Shown here: in pieces, positions 1 through 11,579 of the stretch | How the letters are laid out: the number at the start of each line of letters is the position of its first letter | Position numbering within the stretch: the stretch's first letter is position 1 | Assembly: GCA_949987565.1 (NCBI GenBank) | Contig: OX465115.1 | Coordinates: forward strand, 10,821,555 to 10,885,554 | Source of the DNA: Luidia sarsii | Taxonomy: Eukaryota > Echinodermata > Asteroidea > Paxillosida > Luidiidae | Direction of reading: 5' to 3' | Length of the DNA stretch: 64,000 bases | Notes under the pieces: model-generated | Seen by the model: the letters and a program-made list of their open reading frames with translations, nothing else | Told to the model about the DNA's origin: nothing | Databases searched by the model: none | Translations under genes and position numbers: made by a program

Positions 1-3000
1 GTATGGGAAAGTAAGTCCTTTTTCACTTCATTTCATCTATTTTGACAAAACATTAAAACCACAATATAACAGATAAAATACCAATATTTATATCATACAA
101 TATAAGATACCCGGTACTTGTACAAACAACAAGCCAAGGATAGCTCGAGAAAGCTATTTATATAGACATACATGTATGTACAACAAACATTACCATTTAA
201 AAACTATTCAAATTTACTCTAAACACTTAACCATAAAAAATAGAAGGTAGCTTGAGAAAAAAAGGTGCATTTTTACTGCCTTTTTAAACTCAACATGATT
301 TTCTGAATTTCTGTAGTGAGTTCCATTCATGAATTCCAGTATAAAAAAAGAAGGTATTGCACTCTGGCCCTTTCAATCTTGGAACAACAATGTTAGTCAT
401 ACACATGTACTATCCCTAGTCAAATAATTATGCAACTCTGAAACTCTTAGATTTATGACAGATAGCATATTTTTTTACTGCTCATTTTTGTCATTTTTTT
501 TCATAATTGACATCATTTTTTGTTCATTGTCATCACATCATTGCCACCATTATCATCATTGTTGTCATAATTACCATTATAAGCAACATTGATTTCATCG
601 TCACCATCTTCATTATCATCATTGTCATCATCTTCATCGTTGCCATCATTATTACTGTCATTATTGTTGTCATTGTCATCGTCGTCATCATTGCCATCAT
701 TATCATTGTCACCATCATCATCATTGCCATCACCGTCATCATTGCCATCGTAACTGTCATCATTGTCATCATTATCATCATTGTCACTGTCATTATCGTT
801 GCCACTGTTGCCATCATTGTCGTCATTTCCATCATTGCCATTATCATCAATGTTGTGACCAGTTGTATTGTTGTCATGTCTTGTGGCTGTTACCTTCGCT
901 ATTGTCATTGCCATTGTCATCACCAGGAAGCACTGGGCATTTCCTAAGATACAGAAATCTAAATGTTAGTTGTATATCGTGGGAACCCCCGTTTTCGATG
1001 GTACACGTTTTTGGCGCTTAGCCTTCTAACTCACATCGCACGATGAAAACAACTCCGGATAACGATCTCAGACTTCGTATCTTACAGTTGCTTTCCTGCT
1101 CTTGTCCGTCACCGAAAATGTGGAAAGTTAAGGCTTTTCCAGTAGGCCAAACTCGTGTGATTCAAAAAGTTGCTCTTTTGGGGTCTATTTTCCTAGGTAC
1201 AAAATTGGCAGTTGCTTTGAAGCTCCAGTTTTCTTTATTGTTGGTCCTAAAAAAAATCTGAGTGTACCATAACAAACCCCAACATCCGTAGAAAAAAAAT
1301 ATATCACGCAACTTGAGGCAGTCCGTTCTGGACAAAAAGTAACATGGTCCAATAGGCTTTTTAAAAAAATGAAAAAAATAAAAGGGCAGCTAGACAAAGT
1401 ACCAAGAAGGAGGAAATGTGTCTCTGGAGTGACATTGGGAAAGGTCATAACTGAAGAAGCAGTGAGAAAAAAAAGGATTGTGGATTTTTTTTAAACGTCA
1501 CAAAAGAAGACATCAACTAGACCAATATGTTTTAAGCATAAATTATGGATGATTTGAGGAAAGTGTTAGAAGCAGTGTCGAAAAAAAAGAAAAAAAGATG
1601 AACACAAAAAAACATACAGGGAAGAATTTTACAGTGCCACACAGCATTTTGAGTTATTTTAAGAATTTATTTTGCGTTTGGCTGCACTGGGACACCTTAC
1701 TAAACACCATCAACGAAAATAGGTCACGGTGCTTACTGGGCGGTGCGCCGCGGACGTCAACAAAACCGGCTAATCTTACGGAAGTGACAGGCTTGATCAA
1801 CCTTCTCTATGATTATTCTAATAGTCTGTGGTGTGGAGAAAGTGACTGAGACCTCTTTTAGTATGATACTTTCGTCCACATTGTTCAGTTTGAAGAAAAG
1901 TCCTTATATCGTCGAAAACCGGTTACTGGAGGATACATGTACGTGCAAACAATATTGAGAGCATTTTGAAGTTATTTGGTTTCTTTCTCTTCGCAGTCCA
2001 AACTTCTTGGTGCTTGATGAGCCCACCAACCATCTGGATATCGAGACAGTAGAGGCACTAGGCAAAGCCATTAATGCCTTTAAGGTGAGTTAAGCAAACA
2101 TAGGTTTTTTTCAATAATGAAATTTGGGATATTCATCCCGAAGTCTTCATCATCAGAGGCCAATTTCGTATAGCTATTGTACATGTACATACCTGTACAC
2201 TTTAAGTGATCTGTAGGTTTCTGCAGGGGACCAGGGCAATTCAATGAGGCTTTGCCCAACTCAACTTGAGAAGCACTTTGTGCTCAGTGCTTTGCCTGAT
2301 TGCCTGCTGAAGAAATACAGGTATCTCAGGCAGGATTCGAACCCACGACTCCTGCTTTCTAGTACAGACGTCTTAACCCGTTGCCACCGAGCTGGCCTAG
2401 GTGGATGTGGCGGATTCAAATATGTATAGCAGTGGGTACAGCGTTGTACTGTACTGAGCACACAGTGTTTATTACGCCGAGTAGTGCAAATCCTCATTGA
2501 ATGACATTCTTCTTGATGCTAAAATGATATCAGTGGACCTTATACATTCTTTAAACTTAGGATTAGAGTTAGAGATAGGGTCAGGGTCAGGGTGACCCAG
2601 GACTACCCTTACCCTAACCCCAAACTCTCCTTCAAGAATTTGGGAAAATAGCAAAGAAGATTTGATTGGACAGAAACTTGAACTAGAAACCTTTTTATCA
2701 TGGATAGAAATATCAGGGCAAAGACAACATCCCAAAGGAAGTGGGTCTCCAGCGATCAGAAATTGATCCATGATAGAATTCTATGGGCAGATAGAGCACA
2801 TCACTGCAGCTTCTTCTACTCTACTCCTTCCACAGAAATTGATGATTATCATATATTTTTTTTATATACATGTAAATATTGCCTGGTGTCAATTACTTGT
2901 TGTATCACTAGGGTGGTGTCATGCTGGTTTCTCACGACGAGAGCCTTATACGACTGACCTGCAAGGAATTGTGGGTATGCGGCAACAACACAGTGGCAGC

Positions 3001-3064
3001 CATGGAGGGTGGCCTGGACGAGTACAAGAAAATCGTGGAGGCTGAATTTGCATCGCAGAAATGA
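1..3064 (+). CDS. ABCF3: ABCF3-type ABC ATPase, C-terminal exons (partial gene)
   Basis: This is the 3' end of a split gene. Exon pieces are 1-10, 1997-2084 and 2912-3064 (stop TGA at 3062-3064). Donors are GTAAGT at 11 and GTGAGT at 2085; acceptors end at 1996 and 2911, and the phases join cleanly. The first 10 bases plus the next exon read M-G-N-P-N-F, then [19 protein letters not shown], which contains the Walker B and D-loop of the second ATPase domain. The last exon carries the H-loop (LVSHDE) and the end KELWVC followed by a GG..EYKK tail, matching the ABCF3 C-terminus better than ABCF1 or ABCF2. ABCF proteins have two soluble ATPase domains and no membrane part; they act in the cytosol and are linked to ribosomes and translation control. 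The upstream exons lie outside the window. The family assignment is from remembered motifs; ABCF3 over ABCF2 is likely but not proven. Confidence 0.88.
500..870. repeat. Imperfect (CAT/TTG/ATY)n trinucleotide-like microsatellite
   Basis: About 370 bases built almost only from ATC, ATT, GTC and GCC steps, with many interruptions. It is open in several frames on both strands because of its simple composition. It lies inside the penultimate ABCF3 intron (11-1996). The encoded Ile/Val or Asp/Asn runs are artefacts. Confidence 0.9.
2270..2400 (-). repeat. tRNA-derived SINE head
   Basis: On the minus strand a tRNA-like segment has an A-box-like GGTGGCAACGGG and a B box GGTTCGAATCC (plus-strand 2333-2343). 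It lies in the last ABCF3 intron. The tail is not clearly delimited. Confidence 0.6.
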
Positions 3065-3289
3065 TGATGGATGTGTGCTTAGGACTGTACAACTCTCACA
3101 CAGAACCCAAGCTCCAACGGCCTTTTGATATCAAGACCTTCTGCCAACTTTGTTTAGTCTGCTACTGGAACTGAGAGCTGTATGTGATGTACTCTGATGC
3201 ATAAATGTGTCGCTTCTCACACACCTCTTTTCCACACACAGGGTGACTGAAAGTCAAAACCAATCTACCAAAAATCTAGTTTGAAAAAT

Positions 3290-3385
3290 GGCAAAGAAAA
3301 CTCTACCTGGACCAGGATTTGAACCCGAAACCTCTGATTTTGTGTACCAGCGGTCTTATCATCTGAGCCATCCTGCCCTTAGATG
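3290..3385 (-). repeat. tRNA-derived SINE head
   Basis: The minus strand reads like a tRNA: an A-box-like TGGCTCAGATGATAAG followed by a B-box-like GGTTCAAATCC. It lies just downstream of the ABCF3 stop, possibly in the 3' UTR. Related heads occur near 4000-4270, 14690-14760 and 27640-27720, so this is a family. Confidence 0.65.
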
Positions 3386-3989
3386 ATGACCCTCCCAAAT
3401 ACATGTAGTTATAGTTTTCTTTGCCATTTTTAAAATCTGTTGAAAAGTTCCCAGTTTTGTTTCCTTTATTTCTTTGACGAAAAACTGTTGTCTGATTTGG
3501 GTTTATATGTCCATATTTTCATTATTGCTGATTGAAAACTTTATTTTTGATCTAAAACTTTAAAAAGGATGTTTTGTGGTATAAATCCCTCATCATGGTT
3601 TTACTCTAATGCATCTCATTTTTGCATAGCCCATCACAATTTTAGATCTGTGGTCATCCTAGATCTTCAAATGTCAGATTAATACCTAAGGCATGTTTTA
3701 GAGGTCTTCAAAGGCTTCTTTTTACCAATCATGAAAGACTAATTTGGTTATTTATAGGACCTCTTGGGTCGGCTTCACAAAGTCAAACAAGTAGTCGGCC
3801 ATTTTGTCTTGGGTGGGGATGCCTTTCAGAAGCAGTTAACTTTGAATGCTGCATATCTCCAGGAATCGCACCACCTTTTTTCACTCAGATGCATGCAACA
3901 AGTTGCTGTAAACCAAGCTACAGAATTTCGTGTATCACAAAAAGTGATTGCTGTTTTTTAAACTTTACATTCAAACAGACAAAGGTAAA

Positions 3990-4275
3990 GGGAAACTGAA
4001 GGAACTAAATTTAGCAAAGAAAATTGACTGGACCGGGGACTTAAGCCCAGGCCTCTGGTTTAATGTACCAGTGGTCGATTTCATGAAACGCATCCTAACT
4101 TATGATCAATCGCAAGGCATTGAGAGATGCACAGAAACCATATGACCCACGAAAAGTTACTATGGGTTATCAATCACAAGTTGAGTAACTTGAGTTACGA
4201 TGCATCGTAAGGCTTTGTGAAATCTACCCCTCAGGTCTCTTACCACCTGAGCTATCCAGCCCTTAGCTGGTGGCC
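3990..4275 (-). repeat. tRNA-derived SINE copy interrupted by a MITE
   Basis: The SINE tRNA region is split. One part ends at GTACCAGTGGTC (4076) and the other resumes at TCTCTTACCACCTGAGC (about 4238). Removing 4077-4237 restores the same order seen in the uninterrupted copy at 3310-3375. Confidence 0.6.
4077..4233. mobile_element. Small MITE-like element inside a SINE
   Basis: The ends are imperfect inverted repeats: GATTTCATGAAACGC at the left and GGCTTTGTGAAATCTACC at the right. GGTC flanks both sides (4073-4076 and 4234-4237), fitting a 4-bp target duplication. No coding capacity, so movement would need an enzyme from elsewhere. Confidence 0.5.
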
Positions 4276-4373
4276 TTCCTAAATGCGGTAGTCCACTACT
4301 TTTGCTGGGCTGTTTTATTTTTGAAATTAACCATAGGTACCTTTTTCAATGTACCCAGCCTCCTAACCCCTTC

Positions 4374-4441
4374 AAAAATAAAAATGCCACAAGCACTGCA
4401 ACTTCGTGGAAGTTGCAGTGCTTCGTGGCATTTTTATTTTT
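4374..4441. repeat. Near-perfect hairpin with 32-33 bp arms
   Basis: The arms 4374-4405 and 4409-4441 are reverse complements except for one bulged base, with a 3-base loop. The arm reads AAAAATAAAAATGCCAC then AAGCACTGCAACTTC. It could be a foldback element or, if transcribed, a stem RNA. The loop is too short for an ordinary pre-miRNA. Confidence 0.75.
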
Positions 4442-4449
4442 AAATCCTT

Positions 4450-6660
4450 GCTTCAATCCTGACCAAGCTATGCTACTGGGGAAAAAAATTACTTTTTCCC
4501 TCTTGTTATCAAGAAAAGCTCCATCAAAATAAAATCGCCAAGTTATTCCCCAGAAATTAGGGGAACATTTTCTGTAAGAGAAGTAAAGCGCCTATTCTCT
4601 GTACTCGTATTACAAATATAAATATATGTATGCACCATGCAACACATCGTTTATCGCCTGAGTTGTCTGTTTGTCTGCTTTTATAAAGTGTCAAGAAAGG
4701 ACCTTCCTGAAGTGCTATTAAAGTAATACAGTGAATTAGAAGACCGAACTTGGACAGGTTGCAAGGTGGTCTGACCTTTTGATCCGATTGTTTGTGAGAA
4801 TCATTTAAACACTCAAATGTCTCATGTTCTAAATGGGAATATTCATAAATTATCCGGAGCAAAGAGCTGGTTTTTTTTTCTTGCATTTTACTAAAATTTG
4901 CTGAAAATGGAGTCGGAGTTTGGTTTGGATAAATGCTTTGTCACTTTAGGACAGGTTGACTAAAAACTTTCGTTTTACATTTCTCAATTCAAAATTTGTT
5001 AGCTTGGTTCAAATCTAACCCTGGACTTTATTTCTTGGTCCCAATTTCTGGGGTTTAACCCCCAAAAATATCGCTGTTTCTGTAAAAAATTATAGAGCAG
5101 AGAGCAGACGATTTTCAGCAGCTCTGAATAGAGCACATTCATAATCCCGCCCTTGTGTGCTCAACACCGTGTCCCAGTGATATGCAGTGCGGGTACCAGT
5201 TAGAAGCATCTGTCACGCACACGTCTGGCTGGCAACCCCGCATAACTTTTCTACTGCATTTTCGGCAATGCTGGAGGTTATAAATTCTTCCCACCCGCCT
5301 CACTTTCAAGGGCGAAAAATACTCGTTTATTTGGCAGACAAGGTGAGTACAAGGCTACGGAAATTTGAGGCTTAACATTGTCTGACCCCTTGTCTTTCGT
5401 CATACCAGGGCTTGGTCGTACCTTCAGTCGTGCATGCAGCAAATTAAAATAAATAGTAGCCCAAGTCGGTAGACTGCACTCGTAAACAACCGGTATTACG
5501 CCCCTTACTGAAATGTGTATACGGCTTATGCATAGGTTTATGCTATGCTAAGCTTCGCAGGATCAATTTCCCGACATCATTTTAAAATAAAATGCACTTA
5601 TGAGACAAACATGGCATGGACGTACAGTACATGTACGTGAGATGTGTTCGAAAAGACCCTAATTTCGACACACAAAATAATACTGCACAGACAGTGCTGA
5701 GTGCACGCCCCCTCAAAATCTCAGGCTTCTTAACTTAATCTTAGTCACAGTCAGAATGATTTGTTGTTGTGGTCCAAATTCCTTGCCCCAGCCACCCCGA
5801 ACAGGTGTGGCATAATATTTACACAAAGCCGCGTTCTGTTTGTTATAAAAACAAGCAACCTCTCCAGCCAAGCTGTCGAAAATCCTTGTCAGAAAATGCC
5901 TGTCCACTGCAACTGCAAGTCTCGTTTTCTCATGGCCACAACTTATTCGGGTGTATGATTGGCATGAATAATACCCTATAATTTATAGGCTGTGCACTGA
6001 GAAGTTTGCTGAGACTTCGGAAGAATTATCTGTTTAATTGTGTGGGACTGTTTGTGGTGTAATTCGTATCATGTACGTGTGGCGTTATCCATATCATGTA
6101 CACAACGTACGTGTAAGATGTGTGCGTTAATTGGAATTCCACGACTTAAGAATTCCACGAAGTCGACCTTGTCTCTTTCACGTGCAATGAATAGCAAATT
6201 GAATGACATGAACGTTGTGCATGGCGTGTCCGTATAAACATGAAGATGTCCCCCTTTCCTATCATTATAAACAGTATTATATACTATTATACACAGTATT
6301 ACTATTGTTCACCCCTTTTCAGTCCCTTTTTTATTGTATTTCTATTTTTTCTACTGTTCTTTTAAATGAATTCGTAGAGTTCCCAATCATCGTGAAAACA
6401 GATGAAACATAGAAAATGTGACATTTTGAAGGACAAAAGCTTCCCTGACATAAAAAAAAATGAAATGGACTTTTACATCGACCAAAATGGGTTTGTGTTT
6501 TTTAAGTACATGTACCAGGAAATATTGGTTGGGCCCTCTTTCTTTCATATCTTTGGGCTGATAATTTTTGAAGTTCAGTAAGTCTTGACTAATTGATACT
6601 TGATTGACCACGCTAAAGAAGAAGTAAAGGGAAAGTCATTCCAACGAATGGCACGGAGTA
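4450..6660. other. Intergenic, no gene seen
   Basis: AT-rich spacer. Short open frames here lack splice context, codon bias or recognisable motifs. I see no RNA gene. Confidence 0.6.
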
Positions 6661-6664
6661 AGGA

Positions 6665-6795
6665 AACAGAATAATGGGTGGGTGGGAGTGACGGATAGAG
6701 AGAGGGATGGATGGGAGAGGGAGCCGGAGGGAGGGGGAGGGATAGGCCCGGGAGGGATGAGGGAGGGATGTAGGGAGGGAGGGATAGGAGGGTTG
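6665..6795. repeat. GGGA/GGAT purine-rich low-complexity tract
   Basis: A run of GGGAGGGA and GGATGGG words on the plus strand. The opposite strand gives meaningless Pro/Ser-rich open frames. It could form G-rich or triplex-like DNA structures (inference). Confidence 0.8.
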
Positions 6796-7468
6796 GTGCA
6801 TGCATATAGCATAACTTGAAATGCCATATATCCAGTTGTGATGCGCATACATTTTGTCTGTCTGTCTGTATGTTTATTTGGTTGTTTATATGCTGTTTAT
6901 TTGTTTACTTTATTAAAATGGTTACTGATGGGGTATTTCTTTGCCTTGCCTTTCTGTTCAATCTTAGGTTCGATTTCTTTTCTTAGTTTCTAAATTCGTA
7001 GACCGATTTAATGTTCCTGGTAATAAGTGTTGTACTTGTACGAATTAATGACGCATGCTGCTATTGATGGTTTTCTCATCAACCCATATGACTCCAAACG
7101 TGCGACCCAGTTTTGATCTTAACAATTATATCCGTCATAAAAACCACATCCCCGATTCCATCGTCTCTTCGGCCGTCCGCCCGAGATCTTAAACCACTCT
7201 GTTCATTTTGTGATCATGAGTGCCTCAAGGACAATATTTTCTTGAATGCCATACAAGCCATACAATCTGTAGCCATTTTTCTGTGATTTTGAATCGTCAT
7301 TTATTTCTTTAAACAAACGTCCTTGATGGAAATCCTGCTAGGATATAGACACACGCACCAGACCTTGAGGATTTTGCATACGGGTCATTCACTATAGTCA
7401 GTATAGCAGTTTGCACCATTACTGTATACTCATTTTGCATGTCCAAGTCAAATGTTTCATATACATTC

Positions 7469-7502
7469 AATCATGGAGGAATACGAAGGGTCCTCCATGA
7501 TT
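7469..7502. repeat. Short inverted repeat, 12-bp arms
   Basis: AATCATGGAGGA (7469-7480) and its exact reverse complement (7491-7502) flank a 10-base loop. A similar CCATGG-centred hairpin occurs near 16483-16515. Confidence 0.6.
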
Positions 7503-7950
7503 CAATCATCAATAATATTGTTATGCAATTAGGTATTCTCTGGTTGGTTCTGGCAGTTCCTTTCTAAGCAAATTAGGCTCGTTAACTTTAAAGTAAGTCA
7601 TTCGGGTCAGCGAGCAGTGTGCAACATTTTGATATCTTGATTTAATTCACTTTCATTTTAAACAAACAAAGAGGAGGAATTTACTTTCCCAAAAGACAAA
7701 CAATATGCGAGCGGATGGGAGGGGGTTGTGCTCGGAGGCGGGGCGTGTGTTGAAACCCGCAGGCGTTCGGGGGGGGGGTTTCTACTACACAAAGTGCGTC
7801 ACTCGTGACATCCTTCTTTCCAGCTAAAGGGCGACGTCGCTGTTGGTCCGAAGTGCGTGCTGACTCACAGCGCCTTGAGGGTCATATACACCGTGCGTGG
7901 CAGGGTGCCAGGCTCCGCCCCTATCTGCACCCTGTTCACGGGTGTACCGG

Positions 7951-7958
7951 TATATAAG
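7951..7958 (+). promoter_or_regulatory. TATA box of the secreted Cys-rich protein gene
   Basis: TATATAAG preceded by a GC-richer, CpG-containing stretch (about 7690-7950) with a GGGGCGTG word. A transcript start would be expected near 7980. A splice donor (GG then GTAAGT) follows at 8048, which fits a short leader exon. Confidence 0.6.
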
Positions 7959-7979
7959 GGCCTTTCATGCTTGCCAGCA

Positions 7980-8047
7980 GCACACCGTTTAACTGGATTG
8001 CAGTTTTGCTACTTCACAAGATCTACCGTGCACACTGTGAAAAAAGG
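7980..8047 (+). other. Predicted 5' untranslated leader exon
   Basis: From the expected start about 30 bases after the TATA box to the consensus donor at 8048. It has no useful start codon. It would splice to the acceptor ending at 9679, just ahead of the ATG at 9687. The join is inferred from signals only. Confidence 0.45.
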
Positions 8048-9686
8048 GTAAGTCTGATCATCATGCATGTCGATTGAATATCTTAAGACCTGTTTGCATG
8101 GGTTCGCCAACTATTGCGTGGTATCGCGAACTTAATTGAACTTGAGACCTAACTATTGAATGCCAACCAGTCAGAATTGATTTTGAATGCCATAGTTTCT
8201 TCTCTATATATTTCTTCTTTAGGAAACGTTGGGGGAAAGTGTCTTGTGAAATCATTTAGTCGACAATTGTCTGATCAGTCTGTCGGAAATGTTGGCACTT
8301 TGTGATTGATAAATAATGCAGTTGGGCTTTGATTTACCAGTGATTTTGCCATGACAGTTGTTACCAATATCGGTCAAAACTGTAAGTAAGATATCGCGCC
8401 CCACACACGAGTATCAGCTGCATGGATTGATTTACATGTACTTTCTGATTGATTGGCCGATAGCGTATTACTTTGTAAATTGGATCCAGATATCGACGTT
8501 GAAGGTATCACCAAAACCTTGCATGTTAAATGACTTTTCAGTCATTTGCCTTAAAGACATTCATATTCTGTTTGAATGGAGACTTATAAGAGCCTCTGGC
8601 CATATAGATTGTCATTGGTGTGAGCAGAAGGTGGATTGCACTTTAAGTTGAATGATTTATACATGATTATCTTAGTGATGGTTATTGATATACCCATACG
8701 TTATAGAATTAATATTTAGATTACGTATGGAATTAACAACTTAATTTCAATTTGGCAAAGTTTACACTTCTTATAAATAAGGCCTGATGCAAAATTGAAA
8801 AAAAAAAGACGCGACCAAGGACGTACGTCTCAACTGCTCTAGTAGAAGTAAAATGTTAATGCTACAATCTTGTTTTAGGGGCAGACGTCTAGATTTACCT
8901 CCAAAATGTTGAGCTTTACTTCTAAACTTGAGCCTTACTCCACACTTCTCTAATTATTCCAAATTTGTTGATATAGTTTACGCAATTTGTCTCGGATTAG
9001 AATCACAGTGTGATTTGACAATTCCTATTCTCCCGGACTAGCAAATCGATTTTTTTCGTCGATTTGTTAGACTTTTTCGTGGAAGCTAATCTCGAAAATC
9101 GTGTGGTCGATAGGTCTGTAGACGATAACAACCATGCATGGCCATGACCTCTCCATGTTATTGGAAGGGAGTCTTTCAGAAGTAAAGATCTTGAGGTTAA
9201 AGAGCACGAGACGAGTAATTCCACACTCGTCTATGGGAATAATGTCATGGATATATATCACGGTGACACATGTTTACATTCATAGAGCCGTATGTGACTG
9301 GTCTGTCAAAATATTTATTACCTCAATTTACTGAGCTCCTGGGTGGAATTTCGTCCTACTCATTTTCCAGGAATATGTTCAATGTAGGGGTAAACAATGT
9401 ACATTGCTTGTTTGTTATCGAAATGTTTCCTCTTTGTAGATTGTTTTCTTAAGTTATTTTGGTTGCTTTGGGTTCAGTTGTACTACTTCTAATACTAGGT
9501 CGAGAGGCATTTAACCAATGGCCAACATGAAACTTTTTATTCTCTTAATTGGCTCTTCAAAATTCTTTCGTTAAGTGTGTATAAGGGTTGTCAGCATTTT
9601 TAGCATCCATTTGTCATTACTAAGGGTTGTATTTTGCTATCGTATTTATGTTTACTCGTTACTTTATCTTCTTCCCAGGTTTAGAA

Positions 9687-11369
9687 ATGACGCCCCCCTT
9701 GATTTTGACTGGCGGACGAGCACCGCTCCTGCTCATCCTAACATTTGGTTTGTTGTCTGCGCATGCGATGAACGTCAACGAGGTACTGATGCAAACCTCG
9801 TCGGTCGATCAATCAGCCTCTTCTCACGGAGATGACATGATGGTGTCGTCTTCCTCGATGCTGTCGTCCTCCGATGAGCTGCACGATAGTCATACCCATG
9901 ATTCGGCTGACGAGTCGTCTTCCGTCTCAGGCCACAGCTCTTCGCTTCTGTCCTCGTCGGTCGATCCTTCAGACACCGATGACGTCGTGGCTGCTTCAGA
10001 TGTGGATGCAGAGGACCCTCTCTATGTCTCATCAGACTGGGCCTCCTCCTCGTCCTCGGTGAGTCTGTGGACTTCCCAGTCTTCCGCACCCATTGCCGAC
10101 ACCGGCAACTCCCGGAGAATGCCGGCGTCCCTGCAGCTCCGGCAACGCCCGGAGGGAATTGACCCCACCCCGGTAAGACGAGGCAGACCGCCCGCTGTCT
10201 TCAGGCCGTGGCTGAGCGGGAAAGGAGTGGAAGGCGGACACGGTGGCCACCAAGAAACGGGAAAGTTCAACCCGGAGGCTAGCGGCGACGGCCCGGTGGA
10301 GTCCGACCGACCATACTGGGGGAAGGACGCCACCAAGCCCGAGCAAGGTCATGGCACTGGACACCCATCCAAGGGCAGGCAGTGGGGAGGGGAGCCATCA
10401 CCCCACCACCAGAAGGTGCTCAGACAGGCAGACACGACCTACCTAGACCTCTACCTATGCGGCCAGTTCCTGCCCGGTACCCCCAACGCGATGACAGACG
10501 ATTTTGCTGTGGCCGCCTTCAACTACGCCGGGCGCGCCCAGCCCTTCTCCCCATGCTCTGTGCTCGGCAGCACGGAGGAGACGAACAACTTCGTCTACCG
10601 CACCCGGAGTCAGGACTCGACCGCCTTTCACCAGATGGTGGCAGGTCTACCGTCTACTTGGCTGAGATACGGATCTCAGATGGGCGTCGCCCCTCGCGTG
10701 GTGCACCTCTTCACCTACACCATGCCTTCCACTGTGGACGAGATCCAAGACCTTCTCATGGTGCGAAGTGCGCTCGCTTTCCGCAACGCTCGCTTCGTAC
10801 TGGGCTTCGTCCGCCAGCCGACCGTCCCCGAAAACCAGGCCCTTTCCGCGAGATCCGCTGAGGAATTCGTGGACTTACTGGATGCCCTGCGAGAAGGCGG
10901 CATAGATATTGTTCGCGTGTGCGGTCGATGTGCTAGAGTGGCCGGCACCACTGGGCGGCGTCGCGCTGCTATGCGCTACGGGATGTCCGCCGTCCAGGCC
11001 GAGGTAGCCTCGGCGTCGCAGTGCCGGCCTCTTCAGGAGCACGACATCCCGGGCGCGGAGTTCGTCAGCGACCAGTGCGGGAGCTTCCAGAAATCAGTCC
11101 TCGACTGCGCCCAGCGCAGCCTGCAGCGGCGCTGCCCTACCGTAGAGGGGCGTCCCGACCCCGGCGAGGAATCCCTGCGGCGCCCGCTGGACGCTCTGAT
11201 CCGTACGTGCGTTGTGGACGCCGACTGCTGGAATCGTGAGGGGATTTCGCTTCGCCCCCTCATCGTGCCCGAAGTGGAACCCCGCTGCAGTCTGTCCCGA
11301 GATGAATCGTTTGGTCGGATGATCGCCCGCTGTGCCTCTGGCTCCATTGGCCGTCCATTTGATGTCTGA
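9687..11369 (+). CDS. Secreted Ser/Asp-rich, Cys-rich protein, unrecognised family
   Basis: A 561-residue protein in one uninterrupted exon. A polypyrimidine tract and AG end at 9679, and I chose the ATG at 9687 because it opens a clear signal peptide (MTPPLILTGGRAPLLLILTF, ending near LLSAHA, residues 1-27). Residues about 38-130 are very rich in Ser and Asp. Residues about 135-250 are a Gly/Pro/Arg/His-rich linker with dibasic pairs (NSRRMP, PVRRGRP). Residues 258-549 contain all 12 cysteines, an even number consistent with disulfide bonding, including VCGRC. The coding exon is far more GC-rich than its flanks. I do not recognise the fold or family. The layout fits a secreted matrix or precursor protein cut by a convertase, but that is inference. 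A polyadenylation signal follows at 11572. Confidence 0.75.
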   Translation: MTPPLILTGGRAPLLLILTFGLLSAHAMNVNEVLMQTSSVDQSASSHGDDMMVSSSSMLSSSDELHDSHTHDSADESSSVSGHSSSLLSSSVDPSDTDDVVAASDVDAEDPLYVSSDWASSSSSVSLWTSQSSAPIADTGNSRRMPASLQLRQRPEGIDPTPVRRGRPPAVFRPWLSGKGVEGGHGGHQETGKFNPEASGDGPVESDRPYWGKDATKPEQGHGTGHPSKGRQWGGEPSPHHQKVLRQADTTYLDLYLCGQFLPGTPNAMTDDFAVAAFNYAGRAQPFSPCSVLGSTEETNNFVYRTRSQDSTAFHQMVAGLPSTWLRYGSQMGVAPRVVHLFTYTMPSTVDEIQDLLMVRSALAFRNARFVLGFVRQPTVPENQALSARSAEEFVDLLDALREGGIDIVRVCGRCARVAGTTGRRRAAMRYGMSAVQAEVASASQCRPLQEHDIPGAEFVSDQCGSFQKSVLDCAQRSLQRRCPTVEGRPDPGEESLRRPLDALIRTCVVDADCWNREGISLRPLIVPEVEPRCSLSRDESFGRMIARCASGSIGRPFDV

Positions 11370-11571
11370 ACAATGATATAACATTTGCATCTGCTTGGAC
11401 ACGATGGCTACGTTTTAGAACAGCACTCACGTTCACTTGGGCCCGATAATGCTCCGCGAGACTTATAGGGTAAGGGATTGCTTATAGGCGTTAGAGCGCT
11501 AGTACACTATTTATACCATCACAGCATCCCTCATACGGTCCAGTCAAATGTTCATTGCTACACATGTGTTT

Positions 11572-11577
11572 AATAAA
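11572..11577 (+). terminator. Polyadenylation signal AATAAA
   Basis: The first AATAAA after the stop codon at 11369, giving a 3' UTR of about 200 bases. A GT-rich stretch follows (TTGTTTGGAATGT). Confidence 0.5.
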
Positions 11578-11579
11578 TT

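Noticed and set aside
507..947. Long open frames on both strands (Ile/Val-rich or Asp/Asn-rich)
   Set aside because: They come from an ATC/ATT-type microsatellite in an ABCF3 intron; composition alone explains them.
2333..2343. Functional tRNA genes at the SINE heads
   Set aside because: A and B boxes are present, but there is no complete cloverleaf with a paired acceptor stem; repeat context indicates SINEs.
2575..2625. Interstitial telomere-like CCCTAACCC words
   Set aside because: Only one or two imperfect units; too few to call a telomeric repeat.
9687..11369. Stanniocalcin or repulsive guidance molecule identity for the Cys-rich secreted protein
   Set aside because: A few Cys-containing words look alike, but the spacing and the rest of the sequence do not match what I know of either family.
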